Positions 17,672 through 27,458 are shown, counted from the stretch's first letter. The stretch is DNA of 64,000 bases from Allobosea sp. WAO (GCF_001509835.1 NZ_JXTJ01000011.1:62001-126000), one strand, 5' to 3'. Made by a program: numbers and translations. The notes: generated from the sequence alone by a model not told the origin.

Positions 17672-18793
17672 TCAACGCCCCCTTGCGATCCGCCCGCCGC
17701 TCATCGGCTCGGGGACGCCCGTGGTGAGCGGGAAGCTGATCGGCAGGCCGGCCTTGGCGCGCATGGCCAGGAAGGCGAACAGCTCCGCTTCGATCGCGTC
17801 GCCGCGCCAGCCCACGGCTTCCGCGGGAATCGCCTCTACACCGCTGCGGGCATTGAGCGCGGCCATGATCGCCGGATTGCGCCGCCCGCCACCGCAGACG
17901 ATCAGCCGCTGCGGCCGGATCGGCAGGAGGTCGAGCCCGCGCCCGACGGCTCCGGCGGTGAAGGCGGTCAGCGTCGCCGCCCCATCCTCGAAGGAGAGCC
18001 CGTCGGCCATCGCCGCGGTGAAATCATGCCGGTCGAGCGATTTCGGATAGGGCGCGAACAGGTAAGGATGTTCGAGCAGCCGGGCGAGCCTTGCCTCGTC
18101 GACATTGCCGGCCAGTGAGAAGGCGCCGTCGCGATCCATCTCGCCCTTGCCGTGGCGTTTGATCCAGTCGTTGAGGGGCGCATTGCCCGGGCCGGTATCG
18201 AAGGCGAGCACTTGTCCGTTGGCGTCGAGCGCGCTGAGATTGCCGACGCCGCCGAGATTGAGCACCGCCGTCTCGCTGCCGGCGCCGAGGCCGCGCAGCA
18301 GCGCCGCATGATAGCTTGCCGCCAGAGGCGCGCCCTGGCCGCCGGCGCGAACATCGGCGCTGCGAAGATCATAGACCACGTCGATGCCGAGCCGTTTCGC
18401 CATCAAGGCGCCATCGCCGAGCTGGCGGGTATCGCCCTTGCGCAACGGCGTCGGCGCGCGGTGGAGCACGGTCTGGCCGTGGAAACCGATCGCGGCGACG
18501 TCGCTGGCGGCGATCCCCTCCTCCGCCAGAAACTGCGCGACGGCATCGCTCTGAGCCAGGGTCAGCGCACGCGTCGCCTCGGCGAAGATTGCAGGCTCAG
18601 GCCCTTCGAAGCGCCAGGACAGTGCCGCCTCGACCGCCTGCCCCAGCAAAGCGCGGACGTCGGCGGTATAGGGCGCGAGCCGCCAGGGGCCGAATTCGGT
18701 GACCGTCTCGCCATCGCTGCGGATCGCCGCGATGTCGATATTGCCGTCGAGGACGGTGCCGGTCATCAATCCGATCGCCCAAAGCGGCTGCAT
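17672..18793 (-). CDS. anmK: Anhydro-N-acetylmuramic acid kinase
   Basis: Phosphorylates and opens 1,6-anhydro-MurNAc released during peptidoglycan turnover, giving MurNAc-6-phosphate. The 373-residue ASKHA-fold protein has the start [15 protein letters not shown], the FHGQTVLHR and [10 protein letters not shown] segments, [11 protein letters not shown], and the C-terminal [14 protein letters not shown] at 18791-18793 is preferred over an earlier in-frame start because it begins right at the fold. It seems to stand alone; other recycling genes are not adjacent. Confidence 0.93.
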   Translation of the reverse strand: MQPLWAIGLMTGTVLDGNIDIAAIRSDGETVTEFGPWRLAPYTADVRALLGQAVEAALSWRFEGPEPAIFAEATRALTLAQSDAVAQFLAEEGIAASDVAAIGFHGQTVLHRAPTPLRKGDTRQLGDGALMAKRLGIDVVYDLRSADVRAGGQGAPLAASYHAALLRGLGAGSETAVLNLGGVGNLSALDANGQVLAFDTGPGNAPLNDWIKRHGKGEMDRDGAFSLAGNVDEARLARLLEHPYLFAPYPKSLDRHDFTAAMADGLSFEDGAATLTAFTAGAVGRGLDLLPIRPQRLIVCGGGRRNPAIMAALNARSGVEAIPAEAVGWRGDAIEAELFAFLAMRAKAGLPISFPLTTGVPEPMSGGRIARGR

Positions 18794-18898
18794 CGGGTTC
18801 TCTCCCGCGAATCTGCTTGCAGCGATGGTTCGCATGGGCGGCGTGCCGGCGCTAGCCGCGTCGAGATCGACCCAGGCCAGAGGGGTCTTGCTCGGCCT

Positions 18899-19108
18899 TC
18901 AGCCGACCATCAGAGCCGCGTCGAACGCGTCCTGCAGCATCTGCTGGCACTGCCGCGCCTGCTCGCGGGCGCCCTCGTGCAGGATATGCGGGGCGATGTC
19001 CTTGAGGTCGCGCAGCGCGAAGTCGATCGCCGACAACAGGTCGAGCGCGTCGCCATCGCTTTCGGCGACGACCGGCTTCAACGGACGGAACTGAAGAACC
19101 TGACCCAT
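18899..19108 (-). CDS. Small hypothetical protein, 69 residues
   Basis: An ATG at 19106-19108 with GAGAG nearby opens a 69-residue frame. The protein starts MGQVLQFRPLKP, then two predicted amphipathic helices (about residues 22-38 and 45-68) with a cysteine at residue 53. I do not recognise a family. The helix-rich, mildly acidic composition and ribosome binding site make it a likely real gene; no signal peptide or membrane helix. It lies between anmK and the frameshifted peptide-binding gene, on the same strand. Confidence 0.6.
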   Translation of the reverse strand: MGQVLQFRPLKPVVAESDGDALDLLSAIDFALRDLKDIAPHILHEGAREQARQCQQMLQDAFDAALMVG

Positions 19109-19217
19109 AACGCTCTCACGGACTGCAACGATTCGCTCGCAACAGTGTCGTCCGGCATGGGTCATGAACTGGTTAACGCCGCGCTTCGGGCCGGTTAACG
19201 CGGCGCATATCGGCGCC

Positions 19218-20797
19218 TCAGTTCTTCTGCACGTTCCAGAACAGCATGACAGGTGCGGCGAGCACGCCCGAGACATTGCCGCGCCTGGCATAGGGCTGGT
19301 CGAACTGGCCGAGCACCCGGTAGGGCTGCATCTCCGCGAGCCTCTTGTGCAGCGTCTCGATTGCCGCCTTGCGCGCGGTATCGTCGGGCGCATCGACCAC
19401 GGCACCGCGCAGTTTCTCGGCTTCGGCGTCGCAGGGCCAGCCGGCCCAGGCGCGCTCACAGGCCATATTGGTGCCGATATTGGTCATCGGCACTGCATGG
19501 TCGCGCCCGAGGCATAGGTGACGAACAGGTTCCAGCCGCCCTGGTCAGGCGGGTTCTTGTTCTGCTGGCGCGTGGTGACGGTGCCCCAGTCGGAGAACTG
19601 CACGTCGACATTGACGCCGGCCTTCTTCAGCTGGGCGGCGGCGACCTCGGCCATCCGGCCGATCGCGGCGATGTCGTTGCTGGTGGTCAGCACGAGCTTT
19701 TCGCCCTTGTAGCCGGCTTCGGCGAGGAGCTGCTTGGCCTTCTCGGGATCGGGCTTGGCGAAGGCGTCCGTGCCCGCCTCGGTCCCGTTCGGGCCGCCGC
19801 AGATGAAATAGGCGTTGCAGCGCTTCCACCACTCCTCGTCGCCGAAGCCGCCGGCCAGGAATTCGGCCTGGTCGGTGGCGAAGGCCAGCGCAAGCCGGGC
19901 CTTGGGGTTGTCGAAGGGCGGGTGCAGGCTGTTGGGGCGCAGCATCACCTGGTTGGCGAGGTTGGAGTAGCGCTCGACCTTGACGTCCCTGGCGCTGGCG
20001 ACGACCGGGATCAGGTCCTGGCTCGGCTGCTCCCAGATGTCGATCTCGCCGGTCTGCAGGGCCGCGGCGGCCGTCGCAGCATCCGGCATGATCACCCATT
20101 CGACCCGGTCGACCTTGACGACGCGCCCGCCCGCGAGCCCGTCGGCCGCCTCGGAACGCGGCACATAGTCGGGGTTCTTGTCGTAGACGACCTTGGCGCC
20201 GCTGCGCCATTCGGCGCGGTTGAACTTGAACGGGCCGGAGCCGATCGCCTCCGTCACCGGCTTCATCGGGTCGGTCGCGGCATCGGCCTCGCGCATGATC
20301 ACCGGGATCTGGCCGACCGCCGAGCCGAGCGCGAAGGGCACCAGCGCCATCGGCTTCTTCAGCTTGAGCACGAAGCTCTTGTCGTCCTTCGCCTCTATGC
20401 CATCGGTGTATTCGCCGAGCTTGCCGCCGATCGTGTCGCGCTTCATCCAGCGCGTCAGCGAGGCGATGACGTCGCGCGTCGTCACCGGCTGGCCGTCATG
20501 GAATTTCAGGCCCGGCCGCAGGGTGAAGGTCCAGGACAAGCCGTCCGGTGCGGTCGAAAAGCTCTCGACCATCTGCGGCTTCGGCTGGAGATTGGCGTCC
20601 CAGGCGAACAGGGTTTCGTAGATCATCAGCCCGTGCATGCGGGTGATGACGATCGAGGCCGCCACGGGATCGAGCGTCTTGAGGTCGGCATGCGGGGCGA
20701 CGCGCAGCACGTTCTTCGGCGCCGGCTGGGCCTGCACCGGTGTGGTCAGGAGCAGCGCGGCCGCGCCGATGAGCGCGGCGAAACGGGAAGCGGTCAT
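19218..20797 (-). pseudogene. Peptide/solute ABC transporter binding protein (family 5), frameshifted
   Basis: A periplasmic SBP_bac_5 protein with a clean signal peptide (MTASRFAALIGAAALLL...VQAQ), ADLKTLDPVAASIV, and GPFKFNRAEWRSG. The main frame stops at 19484-19486 after VTYASGATMQCR. The missing tail, PMTNIGTNMACERAW to LFWNVQKN, continues in another minus frame from about 19493 to 19218. Restoring one base near 19494 joins the two into a normal-length protein of about 525 residues. It is either a recent pseudogene or a sequencing error. It overlaps the D-aminopeptidase gene by four bases, so it belongs to that operon. Confidence 0.85.
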
Positions 20798-22317
20798 AGC
20801 GTGGCTCTGTCAGTGAGGCGGTCGAAATGCAGGATGCGCGAGCGGTGACCGGCGAGGCGCAAGGTTCCGTCCGGCTGCAGCCATAAGCAAGGCCGGTGCC
20901 GCCAGGGGCCATGCGGGAGGTCTGCGAGCGCCCGCCCGCGGGGCAGTGGCGTCAGCGCCGTCTCGATGGCAGAGCCCGCCCAGGGCAGGCGGGCGCTGCC
21001 ATCGCCACGGATCAGGATCTCGGTGCCGAGGTTTCTGTCGCGCCAGCGCCCCGGCAGGCGCGGATCGAGTGCCGTGGCATCGGGGACGCGGGTGAGCCGG
21101 CGCGGCACGCCGCCGATCAGGCCTTCGACCGTATCGGCGCCGCTGCGCTTCAACCTGATGTCGAGATAGGCTGGCAGGCTGCGCATCCCGCCGGAGCCAT
21201 CGGCGACGAGCTTCTCATAGCCGCCCATGAAGCTGATCGCGCCCGCGCCGAATTCGGCCCAGAACGGTCCTTCCTCCGCCGCGAACAGCCCGTCGGGCAT
21301 CTCTTCGGCCGGTGCCGGCAGGGTTTGCCCGAGCAGGGCGGCCAGCACGCGCAGCGCCGGCCACAGCGTCTCCTCCTCGCGATTGCCGAGCAGGACGACG
21401 CCGACGCCCTGTTCCGGCGCGATCAGAAAATGGTTGCGATAGCCGGGCAACGAGCCGCCGTGACCGAGCAATTGAACATCGCCGAGCGTGCTGGCGACGA
21501 GGCCAAGCCGGTAGACGCTGGCGCTGCCATCGGCGAAGGTCCGCGGCGCCGCCAGTTGTTCGAGCAGGCCGGCGAGCGGCTCGCGGCCGGCAAGCAGGGC
21601 GCAGGCCCAGCGCGCCAATGCCGCGGCACTGCCGGCCATGCCGCCCGAGCCCGAGAAGTTGAAGCCATAGCGCCCGCGGCGCCAGGCATCGCCCTCGCGC
21701 CAATAGCCGGTCGCCAACCCATCGATCACCTCGCTCTCGTCGCGGGCGAAGCGGATCGGCAGGCCTAGTGCCCCCATCAGCCTATCGACCAGCCGGGTAT
21801 AGCTTTTGCCGCTGTGCTGCTCCAGCACCGCCTGGGCGAGGCGCCAGCCGGTGTTGGAATAGGCCATCTCGGTGCCGGGCTCGCCGTTCAGCGCCGGAAA
21901 CAGCCGGGCGCGCGCCAAGATCTCGTCCGCGCCGAGGCTGGTGGTGAACGGCACGCCCTGCTGCCAGAAGGCCTCCATTGTGTCGGGCAGGGCGCCGGTC
22001 ATGTCGAGCGCTCGCGCAAGCGGCACGGCGGCAAGCGCCGGCGGCGCCTCGGCGAGGAGCTTGCCGAGCGGTTCGTCCAGAGGCACGCCGGCGCGCAGCA
22101 GCAATGCGGCGCAGATATGCTTGCTGATCGAGGCGAGCCGGTTCGGCGTGTCCGGCGTGAAGGGCAAACGGTGCTCGATCGCGGCGAAACCGCCGCTCGC
22201 GACCTCGCGGATGCCGTCGCGGTCGAACAATACGATCGCGCCGCCCGGTCCACCTTCGCGCGTCCAGGCCTCGGCGATCGCCGCCGCTTCGTTCCGCGCG
22301 CCGCTCCAGTCGAGCAT
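20794..22317 (-). CDS. D-aminopeptidase (DAP-like, penicillin-binding fold serine hydrolase)
   Basis: A 507-residue serine hydrolase of the beta-lactamase/penicillin-recognising fold. Catalytic motifs: SISK (Ser63, Lys66), YSN (Tyr153-Asn155) and HGG (286-288). The long C-terminal part (about 330-507) fits the extra beta-barrel domains of Ochrobactrum D-aminopeptidase, which releases N-terminal D-amino acids. No signal peptide, so cytoplasmic. Start at 22315-22317 with GGGAGGA upstream. The stop overlaps the start of the peptide-binding gene (ATGA), consistent with uptake and hydrolysis of small D-peptides. A plain esterase is possible. Confidence 0.8.
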   Translation of the reverse strand: MLDWSGARNEAAAIAEAWTREGGPGGAIVLFDRDGIREVASGGFAAIEHRLPFTPDTPNRLASISKHICAALLLRAGVPLDEPLGKLLAEAPPALAAVPLARALDMTGALPDTMEAFWQQGVPFTTSLGADEILARARLFPALNGEPGTEMAYSNTGWRLAQAVLEQHSGKSYTRLVDRLMGALGLPIRFARDESEVIDGLATGYWREGDAWRRGRYGFNFSGSGGMAGSAAALARWACALLAGREPLAGLLEQLAAPRTFADGSASVYRLGLVASTLGDVQLLGHGGSLPGYRNHFLIAPEQGVGVVLLGNREEETLWPALRVLAALLGQTLPAPAEEMPDGLFAAEEGPFWAEFGAGAISFMGGYEKLVADGSGGMRSLPAYLDIRLKRSGADTVEGLIGGVPRRLTRVPDATALDPRLPGRWRDRNLGTEILIRGDGSARLPWAGSAIETALTPLPRGRALADLPHGPWRHRPCLWLQPDGTLRLAGHRSRILHFDRLTDRATL

Positions 22318-22456
22318 CCCGATCCTCCCGCCGATTCCGGAGCGAAGCCCGAGCGGATGTTCAGCGCAATGCCGTCTCGGGCGCAATCGCATGGCCATGC
22401 GTCCGCGGCAAGGCCAGGCGACATTCCCGGCTCGTCGCGCTTCGCGTCGGAAGTGT

Positions 22457-22466
22457 TTGTATGCAA
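22457..22466. promoter_or_regulatory. Candidate GntR operator TTGTATGCAA (copy 1)
   Basis: The ten bases TTGTATGCAA lie in the 245-base divergent region between the D-aminopeptidase and the hydroxyacid dehydrogenase genes. The same ten bases occur at 24220-24229, beside the GntR gene. GntR/FCD regulators commonly bind short palindromes with GTAT-type cores. Confidence 0.5.
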
Positions 22467-22562
22467 GAATGCGGCGGTGCTCTCTGCTGCGGCCCGGCCG
22501 CACCGTAGGCGCAGAACAACAGCAAGAGGCGGCGGAAGCCGCGGGGGATCGGAGACATCGGG

Positions 22563-23444
22563 ATGAGCGAAGCGGTCGGTTTCATCGGGCTGGGATTGAT
22601 GGGGGCGGGCTTCTGCAAGCGCCTTGTCGCGAGCGGTCGCAAAGTCGTCGGCTATGACATCGATCCCAATCGCCGGAGCGAGGCGCAGGCCCTCGGTGTC
22701 GAAATCGTCGGCTCGCCGGCCGAAGTCGCGCGCGGGGTGCGGCAGATCTGCATTGCCGTCACCACCACCAAGGCGGTCGATACGGTGATCGCCGGGAACA
22801 ACGGCGTGCTCGGCGCGGCCCCGGGGGGGGCCGTCGTCATCGATTTCTCGACCACCGAGATCGCCGTGACCAAGAAGCTCGCCGCCGCGCTGGCGGCCAA
22901 GGGCATCGGCTTCATCGACGCGCCGGTCTCGGGCGGGCCGCCGGCGGCGGAGGCTGGCACGCTCGCCATCATGGCAGGCGGGACCAAGGAGGCGGTCGAG
23001 GCGGCGCGGCCGCTCGTCGAGCTCTTCGGGCTCTTCACCCATATGGGCGATGTCGGCGCCGGCCAGGCGACCAAGCTGGTCAACCAGGCGCTCTGCCTGA
23101 CCAATTATTGCATCGTCGCCGAAGGCCTGCGCCTCGCCGAAGCCTATGGCGTCGATGCCAGCCGCATCCCTGCCGCCCTGGCACCCGGGCTCGGCAATTC
23201 GGCGGTGCTGCAGGCCATGCTGCCGCGCATGATCGCGCAGGATTTCGCGCCGCGCGGCTATGCCCGCCAGGTGCTGAAGGACCTGGAAATGCTGACCGAG
23301 GCCGGCCGCGAGCACCATCTGGCCATGCCGATGGTGGCGCAGGCGACGACGCTCTACCGCATGCTGGTCGGCCAGGGCCACAGCGAGCTCGACGCCATCG
23401 CCGTGGTCAAGGTGTTGCCGGAGGTCGCGCCTCCCGCCGCCTAA
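22563..23444 (+). CDS. 3-hydroxyisobutyrate dehydrogenase-family oxidoreductase
   Basis: NAD(P)-dependent beta-hydroxyacid dehydrogenase, 293 residues. The N-terminal Rossmann motif is GFIGLGLMGAGF, the substrate-binding signature is DAPVSGGPPAAEAGTLAIMAGG, and the catalytic lysine is in GQATKLVNQ. Members oxidise 3-hydroxyisobutyrate or reduce tartronate semialdehyde to glycerate; the choice is open here. It ends 9 bases from the convergent GntR gene, and shares a putative operator with the TRAP operon, so it likely handles the TRAP-imported acid. Confidence 0.88.
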   Translation: MSEAVGFIGLGLMGAGFCKRLVASGRKVVGYDIDPNRRSEAQALGVEIVGSPAEVARGVRQICIAVTTTKAVDTVIAGNNGVLGAAPGGAVVIDFSTTEIAVTKKLAAALAAKGIGFIDAPVSGGPPAAEAGTLAIMAGGTKEAVEAARPLVELFGLFTHMGDVGAGQATKLVNQALCLTNYCIVAEGLRLAEAYGVDASRIPAALAPGLGNSAVLQAMLPRMIAQDFAPRGYARQVLKDLEMLTEAGREHHLAMPMVAQATTLYRMLVGQGHSELDAIAVVKVLPEVAPPAA

Positions 23445-23453
23445 GTCGAGCCT

Positions 23454-24158
23454 TCAGTCGGCGGGTCCGCGATCCGTTCCCGCCGACTGCACGACGGCAA
23501 GCCCATTGGCGAAATGCTGGCGCATCAGCGCGGCGAGGCTCTCGCCATCGCGCTCCTGCAGCGCGGCGACCATCGCCTCATGCTCGCGCATCGCTTCGTG
23601 CCAGCGCTGGCCGTGGAGATTGGGCAGGTATTTGGCGCGCTCGACCCGCGGCGCCATTCGCTCCCAGACGTCGAGAAGCACGGGATTGCGGGCCGCCTCG
23701 ATCATCGCCCGGTGGATCCGCTGGTTCAGCGCGAAGTACTCGGGCAATTCGCCGCGCGCATGGTGCCCCCGCATCTGCTCGTGCAGCGCAGCGATCTCCT
23801 CGATCTCCTCGTCGGAGACCGCCTTGCAGGCGAGGCGAGCCGCTAGAGCCTCCAGCGTCGAGACGACATCGAACAGCGCGGTGATGTCGTCGAGGCTCAA
23901 GGCCGCGACCTCGGCCCCGCGGTTCTGCGAGAGCGTGACCAGGCCCTGCGCCGCCAGCGTCCGCAGGGCCTCGCGCAGCGGGGTGCGGGAGACGCCGAGT
24001 CGGTCGCAGAGTTCCTGTTCGCGCAGCTTCTGCCCGGGCTTGAGCGCGCCGCTGACGATCATCTGGCGCAAGGCCTCGACGGTCGCGACATGAAGCCGGC
24101 CCTTGCGGCGCGGCGCCGTCTCTACCCCCTCGGCGCCTTCCGTGACCGTGACGCTCAT
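23454..24158 (-). CDS. GntR/FadR-subfamily transcriptional regulator
   Basis: A 234-residue regulator: N-terminal winged helix (KPGQKLREQELCDRLGVSRTPLREALRTLAAQGLV split over residues 35-75) and a C-terminal FCD ligand domain with the metal-binding pattern and the ARNPVLLDVWERM segment. Ligands of this subfamily are usually small organic acids. Start ATG at 24156-24158, giving MSVTVTEGAEG. It is divergent from the TRAP operon and convergent with the dehydrogenase gene; TTGTATGCAA motifs lie in both promoter regions. Confidence 0.9.
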   Translation of the reverse strand: MSVTVTEGAEGVETAPRRKGRLHVATVEALRQMIVSGALKPGQKLREQELCDRLGVSRTPLREALRTLAAQGLVTLSQNRGAEVAALSLDDITALFDVVSTLEALAARLACKAVSDEEIEEIAALHEQMRGHHARGELPEYFALNQRIHRAMIEAARNPVLLDVWERMAPRVERAKYLPNLHGQRWHEAMREHEAMVAALQERDGESLAALMRQHFANGLAVVQSAGTDRGPAD

Positions 24159-24460
24159 CTGCGCGCTCCCCCGGCGGAGCGGGTCTTGATCGCCGCTCCT
24201 GCTTGACGCTTCGTCAAACTTGTATGCAAAATACCAGTGCTCAACAAGGACCGCGCAAAGCGGCGAAGGGGAGAGAAGCGTCCGGGCCGCCATGCCGCAG
24301 CAGATCCGCCGTTGCACGCCGCCATTCCGCGCCGCACCGGGCCATGCGCCCGCTCGCGCGCCGATCGCGGTGGCCAGTAACGGACATCTCTGCCGGCGCG
24401 ACGGCCGGGTTTCGCTGCAATCATAACGGCACAAGCCAAGCGAGAACGGGAGGAGTTGTC
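24159..24460. other. Divergent promoter region between GntR gene and dctPQM
   Basis: About 300 bases without a gene. It holds the second TTGTATGCAA motif (24220-24229) and the dctP ribosome binding site GGGAGGAG just before 24461. I see nothing else in it that I can name. Confidence 0.5.
24220..24229. promoter_or_regulatory. Candidate GntR operator TTGTATGCAA (copy 2)
   Basis: Identical in ten bases to 22457-22466. It lies 62 bases upstream of the GntR start and 231 bases upstream of dctP, in a position suited to control both the regulator and the transporter. Confidence 0.5.
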
Positions 24461-25465
24461 ATGCTGCGTCGGCGCGAACTCTTAGTGGGCGCGGGTGCGC
24501 TCGCAAGTGCCCAATTCGTAGGCCTCCGTGGCGCGTCGGCGCAGCAGGTGAAACTGCGCTACGCCCATGTCGGCTCGGAAGGCGATATCCAGTACTGGTA
24601 TGGCGACGAGGCCGGCAAGCGCATCCCCAAGGCGACCGTCGACCGCGTCCAGGTCCAGGTCTTCCCGAATTCGCAGCTCGGCGGCGTGCAGGAACTGATC
24701 GACGGCGTACGGTCCGGCGCGATCTCGATGGGCCATCACGAATTCGCCTCGCTCGCCCGTCTCTCCAAGGACATCGCCGTCTTCAACGCGCCCTTCATCT
24801 ACCGCGATGGCGCCCATGCCCTGGCGGCGACCGATCCGCAGAAGTCGGAAGTCCTGATCGAGTTCAACGACAAGCTCGCCAAGGATGGCGGCATGCGCAT
24901 TGTCGGGCGGCTCTTCCGCGGCGCGCGCCAGATGACCGCGAAGATGGCCGTGCGCTCGCCGGCCGACCTGCAGGGCAAGCCCTTCCGCGGCGTGCCGCTG
25001 CAGCTCTGGACCACGATGATCAAGGGTTTCGGCGCGATCCCGACCCCGGTCGAGGTCGCCGAGCTGCCGACCGCGCTGATGACCGGCATGGTCGTCGGCC
25101 AGGAAAACCCGCTGACCATGATCAACGCCAACAAGCTCTACGAGGTGCAGACCCATGTGATGCTGACCGGGCACATGCAGAACGTGCTGCCCGTCTTCAT
25201 CAACGAGCGCGTCTGGCAGGGCATGGGCGCCGACGATCGCAAGGCGGTCTACGAGGTCTTCGAGGTGCTGGCACAGGACACGTTGCAGCAGGCCAACAAG
25301 GCCGAGCAGGACCTGATCGGCGAGCTCAAGAAGAAAGGCATGACCTTCGTCACCGAGCAGGACGGGCTCAAGCTCGTCGAGTTCCGCGAGCGGGTGATCG
25401 CCGAGGTCAACAAGGACTTCCCGAGCTGGAAGCCCTATATCGAGCGCATCGCCGCGGTGAAGTGA
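24461..25465 (+). CDS. dctP: TRAP transporter solute-binding protein DctP
   Basis: Periplasmic binding protein of a tripartite ATP-independent transporter for organic acids. 334 residues with a signal peptide carrying twin arginines (MLRRRELLVGAGALASAQF, then GASAQ), YAHVGSEGDIQYW, FPNSQLGG, and the conserved carboxylate-binding arginine region in GRLFRGARQMTAK. ATG 24461 with GGGAGGAG upstream. First gene of dctP-dctQ-dctM. The substrate is unknown; the neighbouring dehydrogenase suggests a hydroxy or sugar acid. Confidence 0.9.
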   Translation: MLRRRELLVGAGALASAQFVGLRGASAQQVKLRYAHVGSEGDIQYWYGDEAGKRIPKATVDRVQVQVFPNSQLGGVQELIDGVRSGAISMGHHEFASLARLSKDIAVFNAPFIYRDGAHALAATDPQKSEVLIEFNDKLAKDGGMRIVGRLFRGARQMTAKMAVRSPADLQGKPFRGVPLQLWTTMIKGFGAIPTPVEVAELPTALMTGMVVGQENPLTMINANKLYEVQTHVMLTGHMQNVLPVFINERVWQGMGADDRKAVYEVFEVLAQDTLQQANKAEQDLIGELKKKGMTFVTEQDGLKLVEFRERVIAEVNKDFPSWKPYIERIAAVK

Positions 25466-25479
25466 CGCTTCGCCAAGCT

Positions 25480-25501
25480 GCCGGGCGGTCTGCCGCCCGG
25501 C
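25480..25501 (+). terminator. Intercistronic hairpin between dctP and dctQ
   Basis: A perfect 9-bp stem (GCCGGGCGG with CCGCCCGGC) and a four-base loop just after the dctP stop, with no T-run. Such hairpins protect the 3' end of the binding-protein message, so that it is made in excess over the permeases. Partial termination is also possible. Confidence 0.55.
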
Positions 25502-25526
25502 TCCTCCGCTCCAGCCGGCGAGTTCC

Positions 25527-26096
25527 ATGACCGATCAGCATGTCCAGCCGCAGGACGTCGGCGCGCCCCTCGCGATCGACCGCCTCCTGCGGCCGCTCCG
25601 CAATGCCTTCCGCTACGCCGCCGTCGCAATGCTGGTGCTGATGCTGACACTGCCGGCGCTGCAGGTGGTGCTGCGGCAGATATTCCAGGCGCCCTTCATC
25701 GGCTCGGAGGAACTGACCCGCTTCATGCTGATCGGCGTCGTCTTCACGGCGCTGCCCTATGTCGTCGCCTCCGGCACCAATATCCGCATGGAGGAGGTGC
25801 TGATCATGCTGTCGGAGCGGACACGCTCCCTCTTCGCAGCGGCGATTTCGCTGACGGCCGTGCTCGGCTTCGGCATCGCCGGCATGGCGGTGATGGTCGC
25901 GACGCTGGCCAATCTCGACAATGCGACGCCGACGCTCGGCATCCCCTACTGGATCTTCTTCTCCGCGGCCCTGTTCGGCTTCGTCCTCGCGGCGGTCGAA
26001 TCCGCCGTCCAGCTCTGGAAGGCGCTGAAGGGTCACCCGCCCTATGTGCGCTTCTCCGACGAGATCAGCGACGAGCCCGAGCCGCATATCACCTGA
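25527..26096 (+). CDS. dctQ: TRAP transporter small permease DctQ
   Basis: The small membrane subunit of the TRAP transporter, 189 residues with four predicted membrane helices (about residues 30-55, 65-85, 105-125 and 145-165) and the FIGSEELTRFMLIGVVF segment typical of the family. It works with DctM in sodium- or proton-driven uptake of the acid bound by DctP. It lies between dctP and dctM on the same strand. Confidence 0.9.
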   Translation: MTDQHVQPQDVGAPLAIDRLLRPLRNAFRYAAVAMLVLMLTLPALQVVLRQIFQAPFIGSEELTRFMLIGVVFTALPYVVASGTNIRMEEVLIMLSERTRSLFAAAISLTAVLGFGIAGMAVMVATLANLDNATPTLGIPYWIFFSAALFGFVLAAVESAVQLWKALKGHPPYVRFSDEISDEPEPHIT

Positions 26097-26147
26097 GGCC
26101 AGGCCGGCCGGCTCACCCCTCCCGCCACGCAGGAACGCGACGGCACG

Positions 26148-27422
26148 ATGACGCTCCTTCTCCTCGGCTCCTTCACGCTGTTTTTCCTGTTCGGCTGGCC
26201 CGTCGTGCTCGCCGTGATGCTGCCGGCGATCGCCTACGTGCTCTGGAACGGCTTCCCGCTCGAGCTCGTCGGCCAGCGCATGGTCTATGCGCTCGATTCC
26301 TTCCCGCTGGTCGCGGTGCCGATCTTCATTTTCGTCGGCAACCTGATGAACCAGGCGGGCATCACCGAGCGGATCTACCGCTTCTCCTCGACGCTCGTGG
26401 CGCGCATCCATGGCGGGCTCGCGCAGGTCAATATCTTCGCCAGCCTCGTCTTCTCCGGGATGAGCGGGGCGGCGCTGGCCGATATCGGCGGGCTCGGCCG
26501 CATCGAGGTCAAGGCGATGACCAGCCATGGCTTCAAGCGTGAGTTCGCGGGGGCGCTGACCTGCGCCTCGGCGATCGTCGGGCCGATCTTCCCGCCGAGC
26601 ATCCCGCTGATCATCTACGGCTCGGTCACCAATGTCTCGATCGTGCAATTGCTGATCGCCGGCATTGTCCCGGCGTTGATCTGCGTCGCCATGCTGATGA
26701 TCACCGTCGCCATCCTGGCCTGGATCCGCAAATACCCACGCGCCGAACGCTGGCCGACCTGGCGTGAGCTCTGGGACAGCTTCCTGCCGGCTTTGCCGGC
26801 GCTGCTGACGCCGGTGCTGCTGATCTCCGGCATGCTGGTCGGCTGGTTCACGCCGACCGAGGCGGCCTCTATCACCGTGGTCTACGTCATCTTCATCAGC
26901 GCGGTGATCTACCGGACGCTGACCTGGCACCATCTTCTTGTCTCGGCCTATGAGACGCTGAAAAGCACCTCGGCGATCCTGATCATCGTCTCCGCCGCCG
27001 CCCTGTTCGGCTGGATCATGGCGATTGAGCAGATCCCGCAGACCGTGGCGCGAGAACTGCTCTCGCTCAGCCGCGACCCGCTGATGCTGCTCCTGATCGT
27101 CAACCTGCTGCTGCTCGTCGTCGGCATGTTCCTTGACTCGACGACGGCGACTTTGCTGGTGATCCCGATCATCGCCGGCCCGCTGCACATGGCAGGCGTC
27201 GATCCCGTCCATCTCGGCATCGTTGCGATCTTCAACCTGATGCTCGGCCTGCTGACCCCGCCCATGGGGCTGGCGCTCTTCCTGATCTCGGACATCGCCA
27301 AGGTCTCGATGCGCGCCGTGCTCAAGGAGCTGCTCCCTTTCTACATCCCGCTTGTGGGCACCCTCGTGATCATCACGCTCTTCCCCGAGCTGACGCTCTG
27401 GCTGCCCAAGATGCTGCGCTGA
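26148..27422 (+). CDS. dctM: TRAP transporter large permease DctM
   Basis: The large channel subunit, 424 residues, with about eleven to twelve membrane helices. Family features: AVPIFIFVGNLMNQAG, FSGMSGAALADIGGLG, GPIFPPSIPLIIYG, SGMLVGWFTPTEAASITVVY and LGLLTPPMGLALFLISDIA. Last gene of the dctPQM operon. It ends 36 bases before the stop of the LacI-family gene, which is convergent. Confidence 0.93.
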   Translation: MTLLLLGSFTLFFLFGWPVVLAVMLPAIAYVLWNGFPLELVGQRMVYALDSFPLVAVPIFIFVGNLMNQAGITERIYRFSSTLVARIHGGLAQVNIFASLVFSGMSGAALADIGGLGRIEVKAMTSHGFKREFAGALTCASAIVGPIFPPSIPLIIYGSVTNVSIVQLLIAGIVPALICVAMLMITVAILAWIRKYPRAERWPTWRELWDSFLPALPALLTPVLLISGMLVGWFTPTEAASITVVYVIFISAVIYRTLTWHHLLVSAYETLKSTSAILIIVSAAALFGWIMAIEQIPQTVARELLSLSRDPLMLLLIVNLLLLVVGMFLDSTTATLLVIPIIAGPLHMAGVDPVHLGIVAIFNLMLGLLTPPMGLALFLISDIAKVSMRAVLKELLPFYIPLVGTLVIITLFPELTLWLPKMLR

Positions 27423-27458
27423 TGAAAATGCCGCGCTGAGCAGCCGAGGCGGGGCTGA

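Noticed and set aside
25407-27212. 600-codon minus frame across dctQ and dctM
   Set aside because: Antisense shadow of clear TRAP permease genes.
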